Shown here one piece after another: positions 9,657 through 17,419 of a stretch of 55,697 bases of DNA (within the stretch, counting starts at the first letter, position 1; every line of letters begins with the position of its first letter). Both the position numbers and the translations under genes were made by a program. The notes under the pieces were generated by a model. It was given only the letters and a program-made list of their open reading frames with translations, was not told the origin of the DNA and made no database searches. Source of the DNA: Raineyella sp964528755 (GTDB lineage Bacteria; Actinomycetota; Actinomycetes; Propionibacteriales; Propionibacteriaceae); NCBI GenBank assembly GCA_964528755.1, contig CAZGWN010000010.1, positions 1-55,697 of the forward strand. The letters run 5' to 3'.

Positions 9657-11299
9657 GCCCCGCTCCTCTCCCCGGTCGGTGTGCTGACCTCGTCTCCGCC
9701 CGGTGCGGCGGATGGTGCCTGCGCGTCCAGGACGTCGCGTGGCACCACCGACAGCGGGGACACCTCCACCAGCGTGCCCGGCGCCCGCGGGACCGTCAGC
9801 CGGAACTGGGCCCCCCGCCCGGGACGTCCCCACGCATTGAGCGTGCCGCCGTGCAGCCGCGCGTCCTCCAGCGCGATCGCGAGCCCGAGCCCCGAGCCAC
9901 CGATGCTGCGGGCCCGCGACGGGTCCGCGCGCCAGAACCGGTGGAAGACCATCCGGGCCTGTTCGGCACGGAAGCCGACCCCGTGGTCACGGACGGTGAC
10001 GGCCACCGCACGGTCGTCCCCGACGACCGTGATGTCGATCGGACGCGACTCCCCGTGCTCGATGGCGTTCGTGATGAGATTGCGCATGATCCGTCGGATC
10101 CGTCGGGTGTCGACCTCGGCCATCGCGGGTTCGTCGGCATGGACGGAAATTGGCGTCATCTTGCTCTCCGCGAAGGGCCGCTGCGCCACCACCTCGCTGC
10201 GCACCACCTCCACCATGTCGACCCGGGAGGTGGTCAGTTCGGCGGCTCCGGCATCGAACCGGGAGATCTCCAGCAGGTCGTCGAGCAGCCCGGCGAAACG
10301 CTCCAGCTCGTCATGGAGGAGTTCGGTGGAGCGCCGGGTGGCCGGTTCGAAGCCATCCCGGGCCTCGTAGATGAAATCACCGGCCATCCGCACCGTGGTC
10401 AGCGGTGTGCGCAGTTCGTGCGACACATCGGAGACGAACTGCTGCTGCACCTGGGACAGGGTCTCCAACTGGGTGATCCGGGTCTGCAGCTCCGACGCCA
10501 TGTTGTTCATCGACATCGCGAGTCGGGCCAGATCGTCCGTGCCGTGGACGGTGATCCGGTCGTCCATGTTGCCGGTGGCCAGCGCCTCGGCCGCCTCCCG
10601 GGCGGCCCGGACCGGAACCACGATCTGCCGGGCGATCACCGCGGCGATCAGTCCGACCGCAAGGATGAGGATCGTCCACGTGGTGATGACGGCCCCGCGC
10701 AACACCTGCAGGGTGGCGATGTCCTCCGACAGCGGAAAGACCAGGTAGACCGGGAAGCGGCCGGCGCCCGGCGCGGTGAGCGCCGACCCGACCGCCCACC
10801 CGGCCTCGGTGGTGCCGTCCTCGTAGCGGATCTCGGTCGCGGTCGCCCAGACACCCCCACTGCCGCTCACCTTGTCGCTCAGCGCGGCCGGCACCGACTG
10901 GGGCAGCACCCGGGCGGATCGGAAGCTCGACACCGGTCCGGTGACCAGGACATGGTACTGGCCGCTGACGGTGCCACGCTGGTCGAGGTCGATCGCCACC
11001 TGGGTGAGGATGTCGTTGAGATTGCCGGTGGTCAGGTCGTTGGCGACCAGTTCGCTCTGCGCCGACTCGAAGGCGACCATCGCCTCCGCCATCGACGTCT
11101 GCCGCTTGCCCTCCATCACGCCCTCCGTGGCCTGCTGCATGAGGAGGAACCCTGCCAGCACAAGGACCGCCGTGCAGGCCGAGGTGGTCGCCACCACCAC
11201 CCGCAACGGCAGCGAACTGCGCCAGACGGCCAGCGGGCTGTGCAGGACGCGGCTGAGCCCCCCGGCGAATCGACGCCACGCCGTCCGCACGCCGGCCAT
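9653..11299 (-). CDS. mtrB: Sensor histidine kinase MtrB
   Basis: Membrane sensor kinase of 548 residues that phosphorylates MtrA and controls cell-wall and division genes. A transmembrane helix at about 25-55 (VVVATTSACTAVLVLAGFLL), an extracytoplasmic sensor region and a second helix at about 205-230 are followed by HAMP. Then comes HisKA with the phospho-acceptor histidine in SDVSHELRTPLTTVR, and the ATPase domain with N box NLITNAIEH, G1 DHGVGF and G2 GGSGLGLAIA. The C-terminal tail carries APGG and EVSTPTGE. It starts two bases past the mtrA stop. Confidence 0.95.
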   Translation of the reverse strand: MAGVRTAWRRFAGGLSRVLHSPLAVWRSSLPLRVVVATTSACTAVLVLAGFLLMQQATEGVMEGKRQTSMAEAMVAFESAQSELVANDLTTGNLNDILTQVAIDLDQRGTVSGQYHVLVTGPVSSFRSARVLPQSVPAALSDKVSGSGGVWATATEIRYEDGTTEAGWAVGSALTAPGAGRFPVYLVFPLSEDIATLQVLRGAVITTWTILILAVGLIAAVIARQIVVPVRAAREAAEALATGNMDDRITVHGTDDLARLAMSMNNMASELQTRITQLETLSQVQQQFVSDVSHELRTPLTTVRMAGDFIYEARDGFEPATRRSTELLHDELERFAGLLDDLLEISRFDAGAAELTTSRVDMVEVVRSEVVAQRPFAESKMTPISVHADEPAMAEVDTRRIRRIMRNLITNAIEHGESRPIDITVVGDDRAVAVTVRDHGVGFRAEQARMVFHRFWRADPSRARSIGGSGLGLAIALEDARLHGGTLNAWGRPGRGAQFRLTVPRAPGTLVEVSPLSVVPRDVLDAQAPSAAPGGDEVSTPTGERSGA

Positions 11300-11300
11300 C

Positions 11301-12020
11301 TCAGTGCCGGTCGGCGGGATCGCCCGCCTTGTACCCGACGCCGCGCACGGTCAGCACGATCTGCGGGTGCTCCGGGTCCTTCTCGATCTTGGACCGCAGT
11401 CGCTGCACGTGCACGTTCACCAGCCGGGTGTCCGCGGCATGCCGGTAGCCCCAGACCTGCTCCAGCAGGACCTCACGGCTGAACACCTGGCGGGGCTTGC
11501 GGGCCAGGGCGAGCAGGAGGTCGAACTCGAGCGGGGTCAACTGGATCTCCGTCCCGTCCCGGCGCACCGAGTGCCCGTCGACGCTGATCGTCAGGTCGCC
11601 GATGGTCAGCGTCTCCTCCTCGGCGTCGGGCGGCAGTCGGCGCAGCCGGGTCCGTACCCGGGCGACCAGTTCCTTGGCCTTGAACGGTTTGGCGATGTAG
11701 TCGTCGGCACCGGCCTCCAGGCCGGCCACCACGTCGGTGGTGTCGGACTTGGCGGTCAGCATCACCACCGGCACGTCGGACTCCGCGCGGATCTCGCCGC
11801 AGATCTCGACGCCGTCCTTGCCCGGGAGCATCACATCGAGCAGCACCAGGTCGGGTCGTACCCTGCGGAAGGACTCCAGCGCGGTGTCGCCGCGCCCGCA
11901 CCACGAGGTCTCGAAGCCCTCCTGCTGGAGGACGAGCTGCAACATCTCGGCGAGGGCGGCGTCGTCGTCGACCACCAGGATCGTCGCACCCGTCACCGCC
12001 GGCCGGTCCCCATGTGCCAC
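11301..12020 (-). CDS. mtrA: Response regulator MtrA
   Basis: OmpR-family DNA-binding regulator of 239 residues, partner of MtrB. The receiver domain shows the acidic pair in VVDDD, the phosphorylated Asp in DLVLLDVMLPG, the conserved Thr in VVMLTA and the Lys in IAKPF. The winged-helix domain (about 135-232) has LTPLEFDLLLALARKPRQVFS and the recognition helix around DTRLVNVHVQRLRSKIE. It heads the mtrA-mtrB-lpqB-comF operon; a 49-base gap separates it from the upstream YqgE gene on the same strand, so read-through is possible. Confidence 0.96.
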   Translation of the reverse strand: MAHGDRPAVTGATILVVDDDAALAEMLQLVLQQEGFETSWCGRGDTALESFRRVRPDLVLLDVMLPGKDGVEICGEIRAESDVPVVMLTAKSDTTDVVAGLEAGADDYIAKPFKAKELVARVRTRLRRLPPDAEEETLTIGDLTISVDGHSVRRDGTEIQLTPLEFDLLLALARKPRQVFSREVLLEQVWGYRHAADTRLVNVHVQRLRSKIEKDPEHPQIVLTVRGVGYKAGDPADRH

Positions 12021-12069
12021 CGCATCTGCTCCTCGTCGTCTCGGGTGCTGCCCATCCTACGGCCCCCGA

Positions 12070-12639
12070 CTAGTTGAGGTCGGGCACATCGGTCCACGTG
12101 GCGTACGTGGCCAGATCGCCGCCCTGGCGGTGCAGCACCTCCCGCCACAGTCCCCACGGGGTGCTGCCGAAGACGTCGGTGTGGATCGCCGGCAGGACGT
12201 GCCACAGGCCGCGGCCGATCTCGGCCTCCAGCTGCCAGGGCGACCAGCCGGCGTAGCCGGCGAAGATCCGCAGGCCGTCGTACGCCCCGGTGACCAGCTC
12301 CACCGGGGTGTCCAGGTGCAGCAGCCCGATCCGGCCGACCACCGGACGCCAGCCGGGCGGCTCCTCGGCGGCGTCGCGCGGACTGGCCAGGCAGACCGCC
12401 CCCTCCGGCAGCACCGGCCCGCCCTGGTAGAGCACCCGGGGAGGGCTGACCACCGGGGCCCACTGGGGCAGCACCGACTCCAGCCGGATCTCGGACTCCT
12501 TGTTCAGCACCACCCCGAGTGCGCCGTCGTCATCGGCGTCGACCAGGAACACCACGGACTGGTCGAAGACGCCACCGTCGCGGATGTCCACGGTCGAGAC
12601 CAGCAGATCCCCGCGCCGGGGTCGTCGCACCTGCACCAC
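12070..12639 (-). CDS. YqgE/AlgH family protein
   Basis: Protein of 189 residues of the YqgE/AlgH (DUF179) family. Typical segments are GDLLVSTVDIRDGGVFDQSVVFL, GALGVVLNKES, LYQGGPV and IFAGYAGWSPWQLEAEI. Biochemical role is not settled; AlgH was named for effects on alginate regulation in Pseudomonas. Two adjacent GTG codons at 12639 and 12636 follow GGGGAG, so the protein probably starts VVQVRRPRRGD. The open frame extends further upstream without family similarity. It sits between the MauE-thioredoxin gene and mtrA, all on the minus strand. Confidence 0.88.
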   Translation of the reverse strand: MVQVRRPRRGDLLVSTVDIRDGGVFDQSVVFLVDADDDGALGVVLNKESEIRLESVLPQWAPVVSPPRVLYQGGPVLPEGAVCLASPRDAAEEPPGWRPVVGRIGLLHLDTPVELVTGAYDGLRIFAGYAGWSPWQLEAEIGRGLWHVLPAIHTDVFGSTPWGLWREVLHRQGGDLATYATWTDVPDLN

Positions 12640-12671
12640 ACCATTCTCCCCACTCGGTGAACACGCCCCGC

Positions 12672-13658
12672 TCAGCGAGCCTGCGGCGCATCCTCGAGTT
12701 GCTGGGCGATCCGGACGTAGAAGTCGCGGACCGCACGCTGACCACTGACCGGACCACCGGCCAGCAGCCCGTCGGTGCCCAGCAGGACCGCACTGGGCGT
12801 GCCGGCGATCCGCAGACCGTCCCAGACATTGTCGACATCGACATAGGCATTCTCCACCCACACCGGCAGCCCCGGTCGTTCCAGCACGTTGTCGCGGACC
12901 ACCGCACGCACATCCAGCGGCAGATCACGGGCCTGCCAGCGCGGCAGGTCGGCCGCGATACCGGCACACGACCCGCACCCGGGTGAGAGGAAGAGCAGCA
13001 GCTGGGCGCGCCGGGCGGCCAGCGGTCGCAGGCCCTGGGTCCGCCCGTCGGGCGTCCGCACCGACGCGTCGGGGATCTCGGCGCGGATGTAGTCCTCCAG
13101 ATCCTCCTCGCCGGCCGGCTCCTCGACCGGCCCCACCGGCGTGCGTCCCGGCACGGCGAGGGCCACCACGACGGCCACGACGGCCGTACCGGCCAGCCAG
13201 GCGAGCAGCCCGGGACCGCCACCGACCACCCGACCGATCACCGATCCGCCGGTCGCCGCGTCGATCACCGCCAGCACCGTCAGCACCGTCAGCACGAGGT
13301 TGCGGGCGAGCGTACGCCGTCCCACCGGAGTGGTGTCATCAGCACCGAAACACTGGCAGGTCATCGCACGGCCGCTGCGCAGCGCCCACGCCACCAGGGT
13401 CGTGTAGATCCCCATCAGGCCCAGAGCACCGACGGCCGCGATGACGTTCCAGCGGGCCGGGAGCACCAGCAGGGCGACCGCGATCGCCGCCTCCGCCCAC
13501 GGGTGGGCGGCCGTCAGCGGGCGGCTGCGCACCCAGCCCGGCAGCGGCAGGCCCTCGAACGGTGCCACGGCACCGCCGGGGCGGCGCCATTTGCCGATGG
13601 CGGCCAGCAGCAGCACGACCGCCGGCACGAGGTGGGTGAGGATGAGGGCGTCGACCAT
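12672..13658 (-). CDS. MauE-type membrane protein fused to a thioredoxin-like domain
   Basis: 328 residues in two parts. Residues 1-175 form about four membrane helices of the MauE/DoxX-like type with the paired cysteines TCQCFGADD that mark MauE. Residues 200-328 form a thioredoxin-like domain with the CxxC centre SPGCGSCAG and the cis-proline neighbourhood IAGTPSAVL. This resembles a combined electron-relay and disulfide or redox protein acting at the membrane. The partner substrate is unknown. The gene starts ten bases after the ROK gene stop and precedes the YqgE gene, so the three may be co-transcribed. Confidence 0.82.
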   Translation of the reverse strand: MVDALILTHLVPAVVLLLAAIGKWRRPGGAVAPFEGLPLPGWVRSRPLTAAHPWAEAAIAVALLVLPARWNVIAAVGALGLMGIYTTLVAWALRSGRAMTCQCFGADDTTPVGRRTLARNLVLTVLTVLAVIDAATGGSVIGRVVGGGPGLLAWLAGTAVVAVVVALAVPGRTPVGPVEEPAGEEDLEDYIRAEIPDASVRTPDGRTQGLRPLAARRAQLLLFLSPGCGSCAGIAADLPRWQARDLPLDVRAVVRDNVLERPGLPVWVENAYVDVDNVWDGLRIAGTPSAVLLGTDGLLAGGPVSGQRAVRDFYVRIAQQLEDAPQAR

Positions 13659-13668
13659 GGACCAGAGT

Positions 13669-14814
13669 CTAGAAGACCGTCACCTCCTCGCCCTCGCCGC
13701 CGAAGCCGAGGGGATCGGCACGCACCGCCGTCACCGCCCGTTGCAGGGCGCCGAGCAGCACCACGTCGACACCCAGGTCGGAGGCGATCAGCCGCGGCAC
13801 CGGCGCGTGGAGGTAGCCGCCCAGCAGGTCCGCGGCCCGTTCCACCACGGGGACCGCCGCGGCCGCCGCACCACCGGCGACGACCACCAGCTCGACATCG
13901 AGCAGACCGACCACCACCGCGCACACCCGGGCCAGCCGGTCGGCCAGCCGGTCGAGCATCGGCTGCCGGTCTCCCTCGCCCAGGTCGGCCAGGTCCGTCC
14001 CCCAGGCCCGGGCCAGTGCCGCCAGGCCATCGGTGCTGCCGACTCCCTCGACCAGCTCCAGCAGGCTGAGCTCTCCTGCGGCACCGCGCCGTCCGCGCAG
14101 CAGTCGGCCGTCCACCACCAGGCCGGCGCCGAAGCGCTCCCCGGCCAGCAGGGTGGCGTACGAGGCCACACCGCGGCCGGCGCCGAGGCTGCCCTCGGCC
14201 AGGGCGGCCAGGTTGGCGTCGTTGTCGACCACGACGACCCGTCCCGGCCGGGCGACGTGTGACCCGAATCCGGGGTTCATCCACCGCCAGTATCCGCCGC
14301 GCCCGGGCGGGGAGTCCCCGGCCGCGTCGGTGGGTGCCGGCACCGCCAGCACGATCGCCAGCACGGCATCGCCGTCCACTCCGGCCCGCGCCAGCGCGTC
14401 CGCGATGGCTCCGGCCACCGCGGCCCGGCGCTGCTCGCCGCTGCGGCGGCCGGTGGGCCCGGAGTGGCGTACGCGGGAACGCTCCTCCCCGCGCAGGTCG
14501 CCCACCGCGGCGGTGATGTGGTGCTGACCGGCGTCGACCCCGACCACCCAGCCGTGTGTGGGGCGCAGCGCGTACCAGCGGGCCGGGCGCCCCAGGCTCC
14601 GGGCCGGGCCGATCTCGGGCGGGTCGACCTCGGTCAGCCAGCCCCGGCCGGTCAGCTCGTCGCAGATGCCCAGCACGGTGGAGCGGGTCAGACCGGTGGC
14701 GGCCATCACGTCGGTGGCCGTGAAGCGATCGGTGTCCCAGGCGTACGACAGCACGGCCGTCATGTTGATCCGCCGCAGCAGATGGGGAGAACGGGCCGTC
14801 GGCCGCTCGGTCAC
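13669..14814 (-). CDS. ROK family transcriptional regulator
   Basis: 381 residues. An N-terminal winged helix (about 10-75, FTATDVMAATGLTRSTVLGICDEL) is joined to a ROK sugar-kinase-like domain starting GWVVGVDAGQHHITAAVGDL. The glucokinase-type Asp is present in VVVDNDANLAALAEG. The cysteine-rich zinc motif of classical ROK proteins is absent; the equivalent stretch reads GRRGAAGELSLLELVEG, as in a branch of actinobacterial ROK regulators. It is divergent from the alpha-glucosidase gene across a 106-base promoter region, so control of that gene by a sugar effector is likely but inferred. Confidence 0.87.
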   Translation of the reverse strand: MTERPTARSPHLLRRINMTAVLSYAWDTDRFTATDVMAATGLTRSTVLGICDELTGRGWLTEVDPPEIGPARSLGRPARWYALRPTHGWVVGVDAGQHHITAAVGDLRGEERSRVRHSGPTGRRSGEQRRAAVAGAIADALARAGVDGDAVLAIVLAVPAPTDAAGDSPPGRGGYWRWMNPGFGSHVARPGRVVVVDNDANLAALAEGSLGAGRGVASYATLLAGERFGAGLVVDGRLLRGRRGAAGELSLLELVEGVGSTDGLAALARAWGTDLADLGEGDRQPMLDRLADRLARVCAVVVGLLDVELVVVAGGAAAAAVPVVERAADLLGGYLHAPVPRLIASDLGVDVVLLGALQRAVTAVRADPLGFGGEGEEVTVF

Positions 14815-14877
14815 CGCACCAGTCTCCTCTGCACGGCTTGACCGTATCCCAATCGCGGACCAGACTGGAGCGGCAGA

Positions 14878-14899
14878 TTTAATGCAGACTCTAGATTAA
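14878..14899 (+). promoter_or_regulatory. Candidate -10 box and inverted repeat before the alpha-glucosidase
   Basis: TTTAAT at 14878-14883 resembles a -10 hexamer. TTAAT (14879-14883) and ATTAA (14895-14899) form a five-base inverted repeat with 11 bases between. This AT-rich patch is conspicuous in a GC-rich divergent promoter and could be the ROK operator. No clear -35 is seen. Confidence 0.3.
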
Positions 14900-14920
14900 C
14901 TCCCCGAAGGGTGCCGTCCC

Positions 14921-16573
14921 GTGACCTTCTCCCCCGACAACCCGCTGTGGTGGCGCCAGGCCGCCGTCTACCAGGTCTACCCCCGCTCCTTCGCCGACTC
15001 CGACGGTGACGGGGTCGGCGATCTGGCCGGGATCACCTCCCGGGTGCCCTATCTGTCCCGCCTCGGCATCGATGCGGTGTGGCTCAGCCCGTTCTATCCC
15101 TCGGCGTGGGCCGACGGCGGCTATGACGTCGACGACCATCGCGAGGTCGATCCCCGCCTGGGCACCCTCGACGACTTCGATGCCCTGGTGGCGGCCCTGC
15201 ACCGGGCCGGCCTCCGGCTGCTGATCGACATCGTCCCCAACCACACCTCCGACCGGCATGCCTGGTTCCGGGAGGCGCTGGCCTCGCCCACGGGCTCCCC
15301 GGCCCGCGACCGCTACATCTTCCGGGACGGCACCGGGCCGCACGGCAGCCTGCCTCCGGCGGACTGGACGTCGGTCTTCGGCGGGCCGGCCTGGGAGCCG
15401 GTCGGTGACGGGCAGTGGTTCCTGCACAACTTCGCCCCGCAACAGCCCGATCTCAACTGGCACAACCGTGAGGTGCACGAGGACTTCCTGCTCACCCTGC
15501 GGTTCTGGGCCGACCGCGGTGTCGACGGCTTCCGGATCGACGTGGCCCACGGACTGGCCAAGGATCTGCCCGATCCGCTGCCCTCCCAGGCCGACCTGGA
15601 CGCCCTGCCGCTGGACGGCACCCACCCGCTGTGGGACCGCGACGACGTGCACGCGATCTACGCCGAGTGGCGGGCGCTGTTCAACTCCTACGTTCCGCCA
15701 CGGATGGCGGTGGCCGAGGCCTGGATCGACGCCGAGCGCCGGGTCCGCTACGCCAGCCCCGACAGCCTGGGGCAGGCCTTCAACTTCGATCTGCTGGAGG
15801 CCCCCTTCGACGCCGCGCGGTTCCGCACGATCATCTCCGACAACCTGGAGCTCACCCACCGGTATGCCAGCACCGCCACCTGGGTGCTGTCCAACCACGA
15901 CGTGGTGCGCCACGCCACCCGCTACGGCCTGCCGACCGGTACGAAGCAGGAGGCCACCGGCTGGCTGCTGTCGGGTGGCACCCGCCCCGCGCTGGACGCC
16001 GATCTCGGGCTGCGCCGGGCGAGGGCCGCCACCCTGCTGGAACTGGCGCTGCCCGGATCGGCCTACCTCTACCAGGGTGAGGAACTCGGCCTGCACGAGG
16101 TCGCCGATCTGCCCGACACCGCCCGCCAGGATCCGACCTTCCTGCGCAGCCCCGGCGTCGACGTCGGCCGCGACGGGTGCCGGGTGCCGCTGCCGTGGGC
16201 CGTGACCGGCGGCCCGACCTTCGGGTTCAGCAGCGATCCCGACGGCGACGCCCATCTGCCCCAGCCGGCATGGTTCGGCCAGCACTCGGTCGATGTGCAG
16301 ACCGGGGACGCCGACTCCACCCTGGAGCTCTACCGCGCCGCTCTGTCCCTGCGCGGACGGCTGCTCACCGAGCCCACCCTGGAATGGTTGGACGGCACCG
16401 ACGAGGATGTGCTCGCCTTCCGCCGGCCCAACGGCTGGATCAGTGTCACCAACTTCGGCACCCGGCCGGTCGCGCTGCCGGACGGCACCGTGGTGCTGTC
16501 GTCGGGCCCGCTGGACACGTCCGGGCGCCTGCCCGGCGCCACCACGGCGTGGCTGGGTCCGGTCACCGACTGA
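14921..16573 (+). CDS. GH13 alpha-glucosidase (oligo-1,6-glucosidase/maltase type)
   Basis: Cytosolic glycoside hydrolase of family 13 that releases glucose from short alpha-glucosides. The 550 residues start VTFSPDNPLWWRQAAVYQVYP and hold the four conserved regions: DIVPNHTS (about 103-110), GFRIDVAHG with nucleophile Asp207, VAEAWI with acid/base Glu266, and SNHDVVRH with Asp327. No signal peptide is seen. The GTG at 14921 is the only plausible start after the divergent promoter. The genes that follow encode a DUF624 protein and a sugar importer, so this enzyme probably cleaves the imported sugar. Exact linkage preference is not decided by sequence. Confidence 0.93.
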   Translation: MTFSPDNPLWWRQAAVYQVYPRSFADSDGDGVGDLAGITSRVPYLSRLGIDAVWLSPFYPSAWADGGYDVDDHREVDPRLGTLDDFDALVAALHRAGLRLLIDIVPNHTSDRHAWFREALASPTGSPARDRYIFRDGTGPHGSLPPADWTSVFGGPAWEPVGDGQWFLHNFAPQQPDLNWHNREVHEDFLLTLRFWADRGVDGFRIDVAHGLAKDLPDPLPSQADLDALPLDGTHPLWDRDDVHAIYAEWRALFNSYVPPRMAVAEAWIDAERRVRYASPDSLGQAFNFDLLEAPFDAARFRTIISDNLELTHRYASTATWVLSNHDVVRHATRYGLPTGTKQEATGWLLSGGTRPALDADLGLRRARAATLLELALPGSAYLYQGEELGLHEVADLPDTARQDPTFLRSPGVDVGRDGCRVPLPWAVTGGPTFGFSSDPDGDAHLPQPAWFGQHSVDVQTGDADSTLELYRAALSLRGRLLTEPTLEWLDGTDEDVLAFRRPNGWISVTNFGTRPVALPDGTVVLSSGPLDTSGRLPGATTAWLGPVTD

Positions 16574-16582
16574 CACACCGGT

Positions 16583-16598
16583 CCGGAAACGTCTCCGG
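16583..16598. promoter_or_regulatory. LacI-type operator before the DUF624 gene
   Basis: The 16-mer CCGGAAACGTCTCCGG is a palindrome around a central CG with one mismatch per arm, the usual shape of LacI/GalR operators. It matches the pattern YCGGAAWCGTYTCCGR shared with the site at 17360-17375. A LacI gene ends the cluster. Confidence 0.55.
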
Positions 16599-16667
16599 GA
16601 ATCTGCCCTCCCACGGGGTCGTGGGCCGCTAGAGTGGAGCGAGGTACACCCCGCAGGAGGATCGCAG

Positions 16668-17303
16668 ATGTTCCGTCGGCTCGTCGATCTCGACACCCCG
16701 CTGTGGCATCTCCTGGGCCGAGTGGCCGACATCGTGCTGCTCAATCTGCTGGCCCTGGTGACCTCGATCCCCCTGGTCACCGCCGGTGCCGGCCTGACCG
16801 CCCTGTACGACTGCGCCCGCCGGATCCAGTCCGACACCGGCGGGGGCACCACGGCGATGTACCTCACCTCGTTCCGGTCCAACCTGGGTCGGTCGACCGT
16901 GCTGTTCGCGGTGATGGCGCCGATCGGACTGACACTGGCCTGGACCTGGGTGGCGGCGCCGATCCCCGGTCTGCTGCCGGCCAAGATCGGACTCTCCCTG
17001 GCCTATCTCCTGGTGTTCCCGTACGTGTGGGCGCTGCAGGCACGGTTCGAGAACACCCCGGCACGTACGCTCCGCAACGCGGTGATCCTCGCCTTCGCCG
17101 AACTGCCGCTGTCGCTGGCCGTGCTGGGTGTCCACGTGGCCCTGGCCGCCCTGGTGGTCGTGGTCGCCCTGCACCTTCCCCAGGGGCTGCTGCTGTTGCT
17201 GTTGCTGGGCTACCCGCTGGTGGTCTTCGCCGTCACGCCACTGCTCGAACGGGCACTGGCTCCCCTGCTGGCCCGGGCCGGCGGAACCGAGACCTCCCCG
17301 TGA
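16668..17303 (+). CDS. DUF624 (YesL-like) membrane protein
   Basis: 211 residues with about five membrane helices and the DUF624 pattern (LVDLDTPLWHLLGRVADIVLLNLL at the start, then YDCARRIQSD). Members are regularly encoded beside sugar ABC importers and glycosidases; the molecular role is unknown, though an accessory or regulatory function in sugar uptake is usually supposed. The ATG at 16668 has GGAGG seven bases upstream. It lies between the alpha-glucosidase and the binding protein, with its own LacI-type palindrome in the leader. Confidence 0.85.
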   Translation: MFRRLVDLDTPLWHLLGRVADIVLLNLLALVTSIPLVTAGAGLTALYDCARRIQSDTGGGTTAMYLTSFRSNLGRSTVLFAVMAPIGLTLAWTWVAAPIPGLLPAKIGLSLAYLLVFPYVWALQARFENTPARTLRNAVILAFAELPLSLAVLGVHVALAALVVVVALHLPQGLLLLLLLGYPLVVFAVTPLLERALAPLLARAGGTETSP

Positions 17304-17314
17304 TCCGGAACCTG

Positions 17315-17343
17315 TTGCACCACTGACGCCAGTGGCGTAATGT
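17315..17343 (+). promoter_or_regulatory. Candidate promoter of the sugar ABC operon
   Basis: TTGCAC (17315-17320) and TAATGT (17338-17343) are separated by 17 bases and lie just before the LacI-type palindrome at 17360. Both hexamers are imperfect, but spacing and placement are right for a repressible promoter. Confidence 0.35.
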
Positions 17344-17359
17344 CCACGCCCAGAACCAG

Positions 17360-17375
17360 TCGGAATCGTTTCCGA
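17360..17375. promoter_or_regulatory. LacI-type operator before the sugar-binding protein gene
   Basis: TCGGAATCGTTTCCGA is a palindrome with central CG and one mismatch per arm. It lies 45 bases before the binding-protein start and shares its half-site CGGAAnCG with the palindrome at 16583. It probably binds the LacI protein encoded at 20533. Confidence 0.65.
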
Positions 17376-17419
17376 TTTTCTGCACAGTGTCCTACATCCA
17401 ACGGAGGAAGGCCGGGACA

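Noticed and set aside
14891..16984. Open frame of 697 codons on the minus strand, opposite the alpha-glucosidase
   Set aside because: Spans two clear plus-strand genes and shows shadow composition.
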